Of a stretch of 64,000 nt of DNA, positions 43,910-52,745 are shown one piece after another. The notes under the pieces are model-generated. The model worked only from the letters and a program-made list of their open reading frames with translations. It was not told the origin of the DNA and did no database searches. Made by a program: the position numbers and the translations under genes. How positions within the stretch are numbered: position 1 is the stretch's first letter; each line of letters begins with the position of its first letter. Source of the DNA: Chryseobacterium aurantiacum (GTDB lineage Bacteria > Bacteroidota > Bacteroidia > Flavobacteriales > Weeksellaceae); NCBI RefSeq assembly GCF_003020585.1, contig NZ_PXUE01000004.1:310001-374000 (forward strand), in the 5' to 3' direction.

Positions 43910-44287
43910 ATGAATTGTCCCTGCTGTTCAGGAAAACCCTACGAAGAATGTTGTAAGCCTTACCACACAGGAGAAAAACACGCTCCCACCGCAGAAGCCT
44001 TAATGCGTTCCAGATTCTCTGCTTTTGCAATTCCCAATGGTGAATATTTGATGGAAACTACGCTTCCCGGAAAACGAAAACTTCACAATAAACACGATCT
44101 TCAGGAGTGGGGAGAAATCAATGAATGGACAAAACTGGAAATCGTCCGGACCCCTGCCCTAAACCAGGTAGAATTTAAAGCTTATTATACAGATCAGGAC
44201 GGGCATCCACAGCTCCACCACGAATTTTCTATTTTCCAGAAAATGCATGAACGCTGGTACTATGTTTCAGGTGAATTTTTAGATTAA
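43910..44287 (+). CDS. YchJ-family protein with SEC-C zinc motif
   Basis: A 125-residue cytoplasmic protein. MNCPCCSGKPYEECCKPYH is the SEC-C metal-binding motif (four Cys, one His); PTAEALMRSRFSAFAIPNGEYLMETT is the YchJ middle domain and the end HERWYYVSGEF fits its NTF2-like fold. SEC-C motifs bind zinc and ribosomes or SecB. The next gene starts one base after its stop, so the two form an operon. Confidence 0.92.
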   Translation: MNCPCCSGKPYEECCKPYHTGEKHAPTAEALMRSRFSAFAIPNGEYLMETTLPGKRKLHNKHDLQEWGEINEWTKLEIVRTPALNQVEFKAYYTDQDGHPQLHHEFSIFQKMHERWYYVSGEFLD

Positions 44288-44288
44288 T

Positions 44289-44885
44289 ATGATGAAAAAG
44301 AACATTATTTATACATTATTGCTGCTATTCTGCAGCTTTAGTTTCGTGAGTGCACAAACTGCTGATGACAAAAAACAAATTTCTCAGGCTGTTACTGATA
44401 TTTTAAAGGGTTTCCAGACTAAAAACGGAGATCTTATCAACAAATATGTAGATAAAACATATGGCTTAGGCGTCCTTTACAAAAGTGGTGGTGATCTGGG
44501 CTTTGTTTTAAATGAAGATATGGACTTCAATATGTCTTTGGGGTACATTCAAAAATCATGGAACATCAGAAATCAATTTCCAATACAGTTTGATACTAAT
44601 TTTGCATATGACCTGAAGAATAAAAAGTGGATAAAAGAAGGATTATTTGTTCAGTTCAGCTCTAATGCAGTGAATGATTATGCTGACCATTTTTTATCTC
44701 AGTATTCCATAAAGGATCAGGAAATTTTTAAGATCAATTCTAATCCTGAAAATGTGGTTGGAGTAACCCTTGCAGAAAATAGTAAGGAAAAGGCGCCTAT
44801 CAACGGATTTCGTTTTATTATGACCAAGATTGGAGCAAAATGGTTTCTTACATTCATTGACGTTACGGAATATGATGCGGAATAA
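44289..44885 (+). CDS. Hypothetical secreted protein
   Basis: A 198-residue protein with a signal peptide (MMKKNIIYTLLLLFCSFSFVSA, mature QTADDKKQISQAV); the second Met one codon in is an equally good start. The mature region is mixed alpha/beta without a recognised motif (YGLGVLYKSGGDLGFVLNEDMDFN, IKDQEIFKINSNPENVVGVTLAENS). Directly coupled to the YchJ gene. Function unknown. Confidence 0.75.
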   Translation: MMKKNIIYTLLLLFCSFSFVSAQTADDKKQISQAVTDILKGFQTKNGDLINKYVDKTYGLGVLYKSGGDLGFVLNEDMDFNMSLGYIQKSWNIRNQFPIQFDTNFAYDLKNKKWIKEGLFVQFSSNAVNDYADHFLSQYSIKDQEIFKINSNPENVVGVTLAENSKEKAPINGFRFIMTKIGAKWFLTFIDVTEYDAE

Positions 44886-44928
44886 TACGTATACACCACT
44901 TCCTGCATTTTTATGATAACCTTATAAA

Positions 44929-44962
44929 AAAATAAACCACAGAACTTCTGTGGTTTATTTTT
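44929..44962. terminator. Hairpin terminator
   Basis: AAACCACAGAA / TTCTGTGGTTT with A- and T-runs, 45 bases after the + gene. Confidence 0.82.
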
Positions 44963-44999
44963 TGTCTTAAAATGTATAAGAACAATTGATATTACAAAA

Positions 45000-45024
45000 A
45001 ATGTCCGAAAGAATCGGACATTTA
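45000..45024 (-). terminator. Terminator of the SlyD-like gene
   Basis: AATGTCCGA, loop AAGAA, TCGGACATT, followed on the minus strand by T5; 9 bases after the stop. Confidence 0.85.
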
Positions 45025-45033
45025 TATTATTTT

Positions 45034-45534
45034 TTAGTGAGCGTCTGTACCGTCAATTCCGTGAGAATGACCGTGTGACAATTCTTCTTCTGTCGCTGGA
45101 CGTGTGTTTAAAACTTCTACCTGGAAGTCTAAAACTTTACCTGCCATTGGGTGATTGAAGTCTGCTACTACAAATTCTGGAGTTACTTCTACCACAAATG
45201 CCTGGAAGTTATTACCCTCATTATCAGATAAAGGTAAAATAGCTCCGATTGGAGGAATTCCTGATTCCTTAAACATATCAATCGGCAATTGCGTCATAGC
45301 ATCTGGTTGTCTTTCACCATAAGCTTCTTCAGGTTGAATAATAAAATCTACTTTATCACCAGTTTTCAAACCATGGATATTTTGTTCAAACTTTGGAATC
45401 ATCATTCCTACACCATATAAAAATGTGAATGGATTTTCAGCTGTTGTTTCTTCTACAAGAACTTTACTTCCATCTGCTTCAATTGTGTGAAGGATATACT
45501 TTACAGCTACAACGTGATTGTTTTCAATTGTCAT
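45034..45534 (-). CDS. SlyD-like FKBP peptidyl-prolyl isomerase
   Basis: A 166-residue cytoplasmic FKBP of the SlyD type. FKBP halves (MTIENNHVVAVKYILHTIE with FLYGVGMMIPKFEQNIHGLKTGD, then NEGNNFQAFVVEVTPEFVVADFNHPMAGKVLDFQVEVL) flank the insert-in-flap chaperone domain (about 70-125, EAYGERQPDAM). The C-terminus GHSHGIDGTDAH is His-rich and may bind metal. Its gene is preceded by a TATATTTG box and heptamer array L5. Confidence 0.92.
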   Translation of the reverse strand: MTIENNHVVAVKYILHTIEADGSKVLVEETTAENPFTFLYGVGMMIPKFEQNIHGLKTGDKVDFIIQPEEAYGERQPDAMTQLPIDMFKESGIPPIGAILPLSDNEGNNFQAFVVEVTPEFVVADFNHPMAGKVLDFQVEVLNTRPATEEELSHGHSHGIDGTDAH

Positions 45535-45576
45535 ATTTTCTTTTTTTTGTCGTAATGTTTTTTACGATTAATGATA

Positions 45577-45584
45577 CAAATATA
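45577..45584 (-). promoter_or_regulatory. Putative -7 box for the SlyD-like gene
   Basis: Minus-strand TATATTTG, 42 bases before the start, downstream of array L5. Confidence 0.45.
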
Positions 45585-45602
45585 ATGATTTTTGAAATTA
45601 TT

Positions 45603-45663
45603 GATTAGAAGGAAAAAGCTAAAAGAAAAATATTAAGCAATACCCTGATTTCTAATTTCTAAT
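45603..45663 (-). repeat. Heptanucleotide repeat array L5
   Basis: Minus strand, left array: ATTAGAA, ATTAGAA, ATCAGGG (45663-45643), overlapping the stop of the VF530 gene. Right array: CTTTTAG, CTTTTTC, CTTCTAA (45625-45605), upstream of the SlyD-like promoter. Confidence 0.72.
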
Positions 45664-45904
45664 GTTTTTTTTCATCTCGTTTTTTCTGCCTTAAAACATA
45701 CAGATACAAACTTTCAACTTTCGCTCTTGCCCAGTCTGTTTTTCGTAAAAACTTCAATGACGAATTGATACTTGGGTTGTCTGTGAAACATTTGATATTA
45801 ATTTGCTCGCCCAGTTTCTCAAATCCTTCGTAGTATTCTACCAATTCTTCAAGGATGGCATCGAGTCTTTTTCCGTGTAGAGGATCTTTGGACTGTTGTT
45901 CCAT
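45659..45904 (-). CDS. VF530-family DNA-binding protein
   Basis: An 81-residue protein: QSKDPLHGKRLDAILEELVEYYEGFEKLGEQINIKCFTDNPSINSSLKFLRKTDWARAKVESLYLY is the full VF530/DUF2132 family sequence, a small helical protein implicated in DNA binding. Separated by 9 bases from the following secreted-protein gene in the same orientation. Length is typical (70-90). Its stop codon falls inside heptamer array L5. Confidence 0.92.
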   Translation of the reverse strand: MEQQSKDPLHGKRLDAILEELVEYYEGFEKLGEQINIKCFTDNPSINSSLKFLRKTDWARAKVESLYLYVLRQKKRDEKKH

Positions 45905-45913
45905 TATTAATCT

Positions 45914-46774
45914 TTATTTATTTGAATCTTGAGTATCTTTATTTTCTGATTTTTTATTTTTCTCCAATTGATAATTTGCTATCTTCTTAAAGTTTTTAGT
46001 TTTCATTATAAATGCCTTATTAGATTTATTGTTCCATATACTCGCATATTTTTTAGAAACCGTGGTATATGTTTCCCATCCAGTATGTTTTTGATATAAC
46101 ATAAGTGTACAAATATCAGTTGGAGTAATTTGCTGCCAGTTATCCAAAACATGTGAATGTACTCCACCTGCATCTGCTCCCATAGTACCATCACCTATAT
46201 TATGTACAATTATTCCTTTATGTAATTTTTCAACACTTTCTACTTCATTCTTATTATTAAAAGTCAATAGATAGTCATTTCCAAAAATTACTACATTATT
46301 TACAGAAGCTCCAGTTAAAACATATACCTTTTTAGAGTTCTTCTTAATAATAGGTACCAAATTAAAGTTTGTATTATTATAACGATTAAAAATCGTATCA
46401 TTGTTTATTCTGGTAAGGGCATTCTGTCTGATTGTAAAATAATCCGTCTCAACGGGAGTAAAATCTCTTTCTGACAAATCTACTTTTGCATTTTTAGGAT
46501 CATAATTGGTAGGAAAAGAAATTGTTGCAATCACTTTATTTTGTTTGGAGAAGAAAATACATTTAGGAACATCGTCTAAATATGAAAAATACCCTCCTAT
46601 ATTTTCCATGTTTTTATAATTTTCTCTTACTACATCCGTTCCGTACCAACTTGCCATTTCACTACGATACAATGCAATACCTTCTTCTGTTACTTTCTCT
46701 GATAGTTTTTCAAGGTTCTGAGCATTGATGCATACACCTAACAGTGCAAATAAAAATGTTAAAAAAAATTTCAT
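45914..46774 (-). CDS. Hypothetical secreted protein
   Basis: A 286-residue protein with signal peptide (MKFFLTFLFALLGVCINA, mature QNLEKLSEKV). The mature part is strand-rich and contains LHKGIIVHNIGDGTMGADAGGVHSHVLDNWQQITPTDIC and SWYGTDVVRENYKNM; I do not recognise a family. C-terminus is Lys/Asp/Asn-rich. It precedes the VF530 gene closely and may share its transcript. Composition resembles its neighbours. Confidence 0.72.
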   Translation of the reverse strand: MKFFLTFLFALLGVCINAQNLEKLSEKVTEEGIALYRSEMASWYGTDVVRENYKNMENIGGYFSYLDDVPKCIFFSKQNKVIATISFPTNYDPKNAKVDLSERDFTPVETDYFTIRQNALTRINNDTIFNRYNNTNFNLVPIIKKNSKKVYVLTGASVNNVVIFGNDYLLTFNNKNEVESVEKLHKGIIVHNIGDGTMGADAGGVHSHVLDNWQQITPTDICTLMLYQKHTGWETYTTVSKKYASIWNNKSNKAFIMKTKNFKKIANYQLEKNKKSENKDTQDSNK

Positions 46775-46937
46775 GGATATTAATTTTCATCAAAAATACT
46801 AATAAAATAATTCTACCTGGAAAAGATTTATTCTGGTTATAAATTGAATGATTAATATATGTTCAACCTTGTGTTTTTGTTTCTTATTTTTGATGAAGCT
46901 ATTTTTACTAGTAAAAAATTATTCGTTACAAACCAAT

Positions 46938-47090
46938 ATGAGCAAAAATAACGACGCAAACAGAAAAAAAAACAAGAAGCAAATTGACCAGAAAAAACGT
47001 AAAATACAAAATGCAGAAGCAGAAAGGAAAGTACGTTTAAAACAGATTCTGGAAGATTTTAAAGCAAAAGAAAGCGATAATAAACAATGA
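46938..47090 (+). CDS. Small basic protein upstream of sbcD
   Basis: A 50-residue very basic coiled-coil-like peptide (MSKNNDANRKKNKKQIDQKK, then AEAERKVRLKQILEDFKAKE). An in-frame ATG at 46848 adds a hydrophobic stretch that looks non-coding; the 46938 start is preferred. The stop is 10 bases before the sbcD ATG, so the three genes form an operon. Function unknown. Confidence 0.6.
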   Translation: MSKNNDANRKKNKKQIDQKKRKIQNAEAERKVRLKQILEDFKAKESDNKQ

Positions 47091-47100
47091 TCAACTTTTT

Positions 47101-48306
47101 ATGAAAATTCTGCATACCGCCGACTGGCATTTAGGAAAAAAACTGGATCGTTTTTCCCGACTGGAAGAGCAGGTTTCAGTACTGGAAGAGATTATTGTGA
47201 TTGCTGATGAAGAAAATGTTGACCTTATTCTTATTGCCGGCGATCTTTTTGATAATTTTAATCCGGCCGTTGAAGCTGTTGAGCTTTTTTATAAAACCCT
47301 AAAACGGTTATCCAAAAACGGTCAACGTCCCGTGATTGCTATTTCCGGAAATCATGATTCTCCCAACCTCATCAATGCACCTGATCCTTTGGCCAGGGAA
47401 TGCGGAATTATTTTGATAGGACATCCAAAGGCAGAGATTATTCCTTTTGGAACTGAATATTTTAAAATTATAAATTCAAAAGAGGGGTTTATAGAAATGG
47501 AGATCAAAAATATGGGTTTTCCTTTAAGAATACTTCACACTCCCTATGCTAATGAAATCCGTTTAAAAGAATATTTTGGAGAAAACAAGGAGGAGGAGAT
47601 CAACAACGTACTTTCTCAAACCTGGAAAAACCTTGCAGATCAATTTTGTGATGAAGCCGGAGTCAACCTTCTTATGGCACATCTTTACATGAACAAGAAA
47701 GGAAGTGCCATACTGGAGGAACCCGAGGGTGAAAAACCCATTAAAATTGGAAATGCCGATCTTATTTATTCAGACAGTATTCCCGAACAGATTCAATATA
47801 CTGCTTTAGGACATCTGCATGGCTTTCAAAATATCGGTACAAAGGAAAAGCCTGTCATTTATTCATCCTCACCCCTATGCTACAGCTTTAGTGAAGCCGG
47901 ACAGACGAAATATATTTCTATAATCCATGCAGAACCAGGAGAAGCAGTTTCTTATGAGAAGATTGCCTTAAAAAATGGAAGAGCATTGATAAGAAAAACC
48001 TTTACCTCGGTGGAAGAGACCCTTCAATGGCTGCAGGAAAACCCGAATACATTTATTGAACTTACCCTAGAGAGTGAGACTTTCTTAACTGCCGATGAAA
48101 GAAAATTGATCTATCAGTCCCATAATGGAATTGTTCATCTGATCCCAAAAGTGAAAAATCAGGAATCTGGTGAGGAGCAAAACCATGAAATTAATTTAAA
48201 TCAGGATATAGAAATATTGTTCAGGGATTATTTTAAATCGAAAAATAATGGTCAGGAAGCCAATGAAGAATTAATGAATTTGTTTAACGAAATTTTAAAT
48301 ACCTAA
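47101..48306 (+). CDS. sbcD: Exonuclease subunit SbcD (Mre11-type)
   Basis: A 401-residue Mn-dependent nuclease of the SbcCD (Mre11-Rad50) complex, cleaving DNA hairpins and ends. MKILHTADWHLGKKL, ILIAGDLFDNFNP, ISGNHDSPNL and ALGHLHGFQ are the conserved phosphoesterase motifs; the C-terminal cap (about 290-400) matches SbcD. Three bases separate it from sbcC. Confidence 0.95.
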   Translation: MKILHTADWHLGKKLDRFSRLEEQVSVLEEIIVIADEENVDLILIAGDLFDNFNPAVEAVELFYKTLKRLSKNGQRPVIAISGNHDSPNLINAPDPLARECGIILIGHPKAEIIPFGTEYFKIINSKEGFIEMEIKNMGFPLRILHTPYANEIRLKEYFGENKEEEINNVLSQTWKNLADQFCDEAGVNLLMAHLYMNKKGSAILEEPEGEKPIKIGNADLIYSDSIPEQIQYTALGHLHGFQNIGTKEKPVIYSSSPLCYSFSEAGQTKYISIIHAEPGEAVSYEKIALKNGRALIRKTFTSVEETLQWLQENPNTFIELTLESETFLTADERKLIYQSHNGIVHLIPKVKNQESGEEQNHEINLNQDIEILFRDYFKSKNNGQEANEELMNLFNEILNT

Positions 48307-48309
48307 GCC

Positions 48310-51300
48310 ATGATTCCTATTCAACTAACGATTGAAGGTCTGTATTCTTATCAGGAACGCCAGACAATTGATTTCAGAAATCTTACGGATGCTGGGCTAT
48401 TCGGTATTTTTGGTGCGGTGGGCTCCGGAAAATCATCGGTCCTTGAAGCTATTTCGTTTGTTTTATATGGTGAAACTGAACGTCTGAATATGCGTGATAA
48501 AAGGGCTTACAACATGATGAATTTAAAATCAAACAGCTCTTATATCGAATTTGATTTTATTAATTATGAAAATAAGCTGTTTCGCGCTACCAGAGATTTT
48601 AGAAGAAATTCTAAAAAATTTGAGGATGTAAAACCTTACTCGGTTACATTCTATGAGAATATTGATGGGAAATGGATTCCCCTGGATCATTCCAATGCGG
48701 AAACTATAATTGGTTTAAGCTATTCCAACTTCAAAAGAACCATTATTATCCCGCAAGGTCAGTTCAAAGAGTTCCTTGAATTGGGTGCTGCAGACAGAAC
48801 CAATATGATGAAGGAGATCTTTAATCTTCAGAAATTTGATCTTCAGAATAATGTTTCAGCTTTACATGCAAGAAACAGATCCGAGCTGGATCAGCTGGAA
48901 GGACAGTTAAAAGGTTTTGAAGAAATAAATGAAGAGAAAATTCAGCTTCAGAAAGAACTTTTGGTAGAGGAACAAAAAAAACTGAATCAAATAAATGAAA
49001 ATTTCGAAAAGGTTTCCCAGACTTATCAACAGTTAAAAAACTTAAAAACTGACTTTGAAAGTTTAAGCCAAAATAAAGAAAAATTCAATAAACTCTCTGA
49101 GCAAAAACCTCAAATAGATGCCTTGGAAGCCCAAGCTGAGTTATATGACCGTACTTTCAGAATTTTCAATCCTCTAATTATTGAGAAAAACAGACTTTCA
49201 AAAGGAATTACTGAAAAAAGAAGTGAAAGAGAAATTCAAATAAAAGCTTTACAGGAGACTGAAATTGTCTTTAATACTGTAAAGGAACAGCTTACTGCTT
49301 TGGAACCCAAGTTCAAGGCATTGGAACAGTACAGAATACAGGAAAACGATCTGAATCTTATCGTACAGATTTTGAAGTTTTCTGAGGAAATTAAGATCCT
49401 TAATGACAGAACTCAAAAAGGTTCTGAGAAAGTTGCTGAAGTAGATGCTCATAGGGAGGTTATTCAAAAAAGGATTACGGAGCTTTCTAAGAGTATTGAT
49501 GTTTTAAAAGGGCAAAGGCTTGACTCTGCTCTCCTTTCCAATGTGGGAAGCTGGTTTATCCAACAAAAGGGCTTCAAAAAATCACAACAGGATCAGGTTG
49601 AAAAGATTGAAAAGCATCAGAAACAGATACAATTGATTTCTGAAGAATTAAAACCCTTTTCACTTCATGAAAACTTTAGGGAAGATTTCAATGTGAGAAA
49701 ACAAACACTGGAGGTCAATAAAAAGGAATTTTCTCAGAAGCTGGATCATTTAAAAATTCAAAAGGAACTTTCCCGCTTTGCCAGTGAACTTCATGATGGT
49801 GAGGCCTGTCCGCTTTGTGGTTCTCAGGAACACCCTCATATTGTGGAGTTTCATGATGTAAATACTGAACTACAGGAAATTCAGGAGAAAATATTAGGTA
49901 TTGAAAAAGAAATCCTGAAAATTCAACAGCAGGAAACTGAAATTGAAAAAATTCTTGATAAGAGAAAGATTTTTGAGGAACAGCTTTTGGCAGAACAAAA
50001 AAGCCTACATCAGATCCAAAAGGATATTGAAGAACATATTCAGCGTTTTATCTGGAAACAATTCAGCCCGGATCAGGAGAATGATTTTGAGAAAAAACGT
50101 TCAGATTCATTTGCTCTGGAAAAAAAGATCGAAGAGATTGACAAGAGTATTGCCCTGGAACGTGAAACTTTAGAAAAGGAGAACAAGGTTTTAGAAAAAT
50201 ATAAAAACGCTTTAGAAACTTTCAAGCTTGAGGAGGTAACAAAACAAGAGCAGATTAATATCAGCCGTTCTAATCTGAAAATTCTGGAATGGAATACCTA
50301 TGAACAAAAAGCTGTAGCGGAAATTGAAGAAGCTTATCAAAAGTTGGCCCAAGCCAATACTGAAACGGAGCAACATTATCAAAAGGCTTCTCAACAGGAA
50401 AAAGATCTTGCTCCTAAACTTGCAGAGCAAAAAGCCATTGTCAGCCAATCAGAAAAACAGATTACAGAACTTGAAAAAGAGGTTTCTACCAATCAGAATG
50501 CTATAGGTAAAGCTTTAAATGAACAAAACTTTACAGATTTTAAGGAAGTTGAACATCTTCTTCAGGAGGAAATTAATATTCAGGAAGTGAGAGCTAAAAT
50601 TCAACAGTTTAAAATTGATTTTGAAGCCTTGAAGAAAATGATTGAAAGCCTGGAATTGAAACTTAAAGGATTGTCTTTTGATGGTGAGCATTTCTCTTTG
50701 GTTGAAAAACAGTTTGGCGAAACTCAAACTGAATTGAAGAAAATCAATGATTCCGTTGTCACCATGACCGCTGAAAAAGAGCGTCTGGAAAAGGAATTCA
50801 AGAAAAAAGAAGACTTGCTGAAAGATCTTGCAAAACTTCAAAAACGTTCCGAAAATCTGAAGCTGATGATGAATCTATTCAAGGGAGCCGGTTTTGTACA
50901 ATATGTTTCGTCTATTTATCTGAGACAATTGTGTGATCATGCCAATGTCCGGTTCCACAGGATGACGAGAAATCAACTGAGTCTTCAGCTTAATGAAAAT
51001 AATGACTTTGAGATCATTGATTACCTCAACGAAGGCAGAAGCAGAAGTGTAAAAACACTTTCGGGCGGACAGGCCTTTCAGGTTTCATTAAGTCTGGCAC
51101 TGGCGTTGGCAGAAAGTGTTCAGTCTAATGCACAGGCTGATAAGAATTTCTTTTTTATAGATGAAGGCTTCGGAACGCAGGATACCGAATCAGTTAATAT
51201 TGTATTTGAAACCCTTACAAATCTGATGAAGGAAAACAGAATTGTGGGAATTATTTCTCACGTTGAAGAGCTTAAAGAAAAGATTCCTGCTGCCCTGAAT

Positions 51301-51345
51301 ATCGTGAAGGATGAGGAAAGAGGAAGCTTAATTGAGCGTGTATAA
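48310..51345 (+). CDS. sbcC: Exonuclease subunit SbcC (Rad50-type ATPase)
   Basis: A 1011-residue SMC-like ATPase partner of SbcD. Walker A GAVGSGKSS (35-43), long coiled coils (about 190-490 and 540-850), a zinc-hook CPLCG (about 499-503), signature LSGGQAF (about 917), Walker B FFFIDEGFG (about 950-958). The whole complex acts on DNA ends and hairpins, relevant since the surrounding genome is rich in palindromes. Length is typical. Confidence 0.96.
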   Translation: MIPIQLTIEGLYSYQERQTIDFRNLTDAGLFGIFGAVGSGKSSVLEAISFVLYGETERLNMRDKRAYNMMNLKSNSSYIEFDFINYENKLFRATRDFRRNSKKFEDVKPYSVTFYENIDGKWIPLDHSNAETIIGLSYSNFKRTIIIPQGQFKEFLELGAADRTNMMKEIFNLQKFDLQNNVSALHARNRSELDQLEGQLKGFEEINEEKIQLQKELLVEEQKKLNQINENFEKVSQTYQQLKNLKTDFESLSQNKEKFNKLSEQKPQIDALEAQAELYDRTFRIFNPLIIEKNRLSKGITEKRSEREIQIKALQETEIVFNTVKEQLTALEPKFKALEQYRIQENDLNLIVQILKFSEEIKILNDRTQKGSEKVAEVDAHREVIQKRITELSKSIDVLKGQRLDSALLSNVGSWFIQQKGFKKSQQDQVEKIEKHQKQIQLISEELKPFSLHENFREDFNVRKQTLEVNKKEFSQKLDHLKIQKELSRFASELHDGEACPLCGSQEHPHIVEFHDVNTELQEIQEKILGIEKEILKIQQQETEIEKILDKRKIFEEQLLAEQKSLHQIQKDIEEHIQRFIWKQFSPDQENDFEKKRSDSFALEKKIEEIDKSIALERETLEKENKVLEKYKNALETFKLEEVTKQEQINISRSNLKILEWNTYEQKAVAEIEEAYQKLAQANTETEQHYQKASQQEKDLAPKLAEQKAIVSQSEKQITELEKEVSTNQNAIGKALNEQNFTDFKEVEHLLQEEINIQEVRAKIQQFKIDFEALKKMIESLELKLKGLSFDGEHFSLVEKQFGETQTELKKINDSVVTMTAEKERLEKEFKKKEDLLKDLAKLQKRSENLKLMMNLFKGAGFVQYVSSIYLRQLCDHANVRFHRMTRNQLSLQLNENNDFEIIDYLNEGRSRSVKTLSGGQAFQVSLSLALALAESVQSNAQADKNFFFIDEGFGTQDTESVNIVFETLTNLMKENRIVGIISHVEELKEKIPAALNIVKDEERGSLIERV

Positions 51346-51363
51346 ACATCTATTTTAAAACTA

Positions 51364-51408
51364 CAAAAGTCACAAAGGTCTTTGATGTAAAAACTTTTGT
51401 GACTTTTG
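51364..51408. repeat. 13-bp inverted repeat between convergent genes
   Basis: CAAAAGTCACAAA (51364-51376) and its exact complement (51396-51408) around a 19-base loop; shared terminator candidate for sbcC and the luciferase-like gene. Confidence 0.65.
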
Positions 51409-51427
51409 ATAAATATATCAGGTTCTC

Positions 51428-52471
51428 TTATAATTCCTGTATCATCGGTTTTACTTCGTCCCCAAATAACTCAATTGATTTCATCATGATATCATGAGCA
51501 GGATCACCAATGTCCATATGCCCGATAAATCTTGTGATCCCGAAAATTTCTTTCATATAAGCAATTTTATCTGCTACTTCGGCCGGACTACCAATAAATA
51601 AAGCACCATCTTTACTTCTTCCTCCATCATACTGCGCTTTGGTGTAAGGAGCCCAACCTCTGGAAGCTCCTATCCTATCCATCTGGGATTTGTAGTTATT
51701 AAAATATCCGTCTACCACATTTTGATCATTACTCACAAAGGTATGGGAGTGAATGGCAATTTGCATTTTGGAAACATCATGCCCTGCTTTTTGATATTCC
51801 TGTTTATAAAATTCAATTAGATTCTTAAACTGAATTGGCATTCCACCAATGATTGCTACCACTAAAGGCATTCCCAATTGTGCTGCACTTAGGACCGATT
51901 GCGGAGTTCCTCCAACAGCTCTCCAAATAGAAATTTTACCGTTGTTTTTTGCTCTTGGGTAAACAGTTTGGTTTTCCATGCGTGCACGAAGTTTTCCTGA
52001 CCAGGTTACGTTTTCTTCAGTATTGATTTTTAATAACAACTCCAGTTTTTCATCAAAAAGAGCTTCATAATCGTTTAATGAATAACCATACAATGGAAAT
52101 GATTCAATAAAGCTTCCACGTCCTACAAATATTTCTGCTCTTCCGTTGGAAATGAGATCCAGTGTTGAAAAATCTTCATAAACTTTTACAGGTTCTGATG
52201 AACTTAATACTGTAACACCGCTTGCCAGTTTTATATTTTTTGTAATGCTTGCTGCTGCTGCCAATACCATTTCAGGGGATGAAACTGCATAATCCGGACG
52301 GTGATGTTCTCCCATCGCAAAAACATCAATACCCACCTCATCCATTAATTTTACCTGTTCCAATATTTCATGAATCTTGGTTCCTGCATCTCTATATTTT
52401 CCGGTAGATTGGTCTAAAGCCAAATCTCCGAACATTCCTATTCCTAATTCCATATTGTTGATTTTAGTCAT
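51428..52471 (-). CDS. Luciferase-like (LLM) flavin-dependent oxidoreductase
   Basis: A 347-residue TIM-barrel flavin-dependent enzyme. MELGIGMFGDLALDQSTG, IDVFAMGEHHRPDYAVSSPEMVLAAAASIT, VTVLSSSEPVKVYEDFSTLDLISNGRAEIFVGRGSF and IWRAVGGTPQSVLSAAQLGMPLVVAIIGGM match the LLM class (bacterial luciferase/MsnO8-like). Substrate not predictable. Monocistronic. Confidence 0.9.
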   Translation of the reverse strand: MTKINNMELGIGMFGDLALDQSTGKYRDAGTKIHEILEQVKLMDEVGIDVFAMGEHHRPDYAVSSPEMVLAAAASITKNIKLASGVTVLSSSEPVKVYEDFSTLDLISNGRAEIFVGRGSFIESFPLYGYSLNDYEALFDEKLELLLKINTEENVTWSGKLRARMENQTVYPRAKNNGKISIWRAVGGTPQSVLSAAQLGMPLVVAIIGGMPIQFKNLIEFYKQEYQKAGHDVSKMQIAIHSHTFVSNDQNVVDGYFNNYKSQMDRIGASRGWAPYTKAQYDGGRSKDGALFIGSPAEVADKIAYMKEIFGITRFIGHMDIGDPAHDIMMKSIELFGDEVKPMIQEL

Positions 52472-52745
52472 ACAAAATTACCACTATGAAAAATCAAAAA
52501 CATTGATGTTTGTTAAGATCGGAAATACTGTTTTATATAAATGATACTTTTTGTTGGAAAACGCGAAGACGCAAGGCTTTTTATCTTTACACTGTTTTAA
52601 GGCGCAAGAAAGTCGAAGATTTTCAGGAAGAATTGGTTTTTATAATCCTTACAACATAACCTATTTAATAATTTTACGTCTTTTCCTTTTCCAAAAAGAT
52701 TAGCAACAACAAAAAATCCAGCCTAAAATAGACTGGATTATATTA
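52472..52745. other. Intergenic stretch with a partial dispersed repeat
   Basis: Contains GCGAAGACGCAAGGC (52562-52576) and, 35 bases on, GGCGCAAGAAAGTCGAAG (52602-52619), two related Cys/Arg-codon-like GC-richer blocks in an AT-rich setting; a diverged repeat rather than a gene. A terminator for the following gene is at its end. Confidence 0.4.
52709..52740 (-). terminator. Terminator after the DPP4-type peptidase gene
   Basis: Minus-strand AATCCAGTCTATTTTAGGCT hairpin (one G-U) followed by T6, 6 bases after the stop. Confidence 0.85.
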
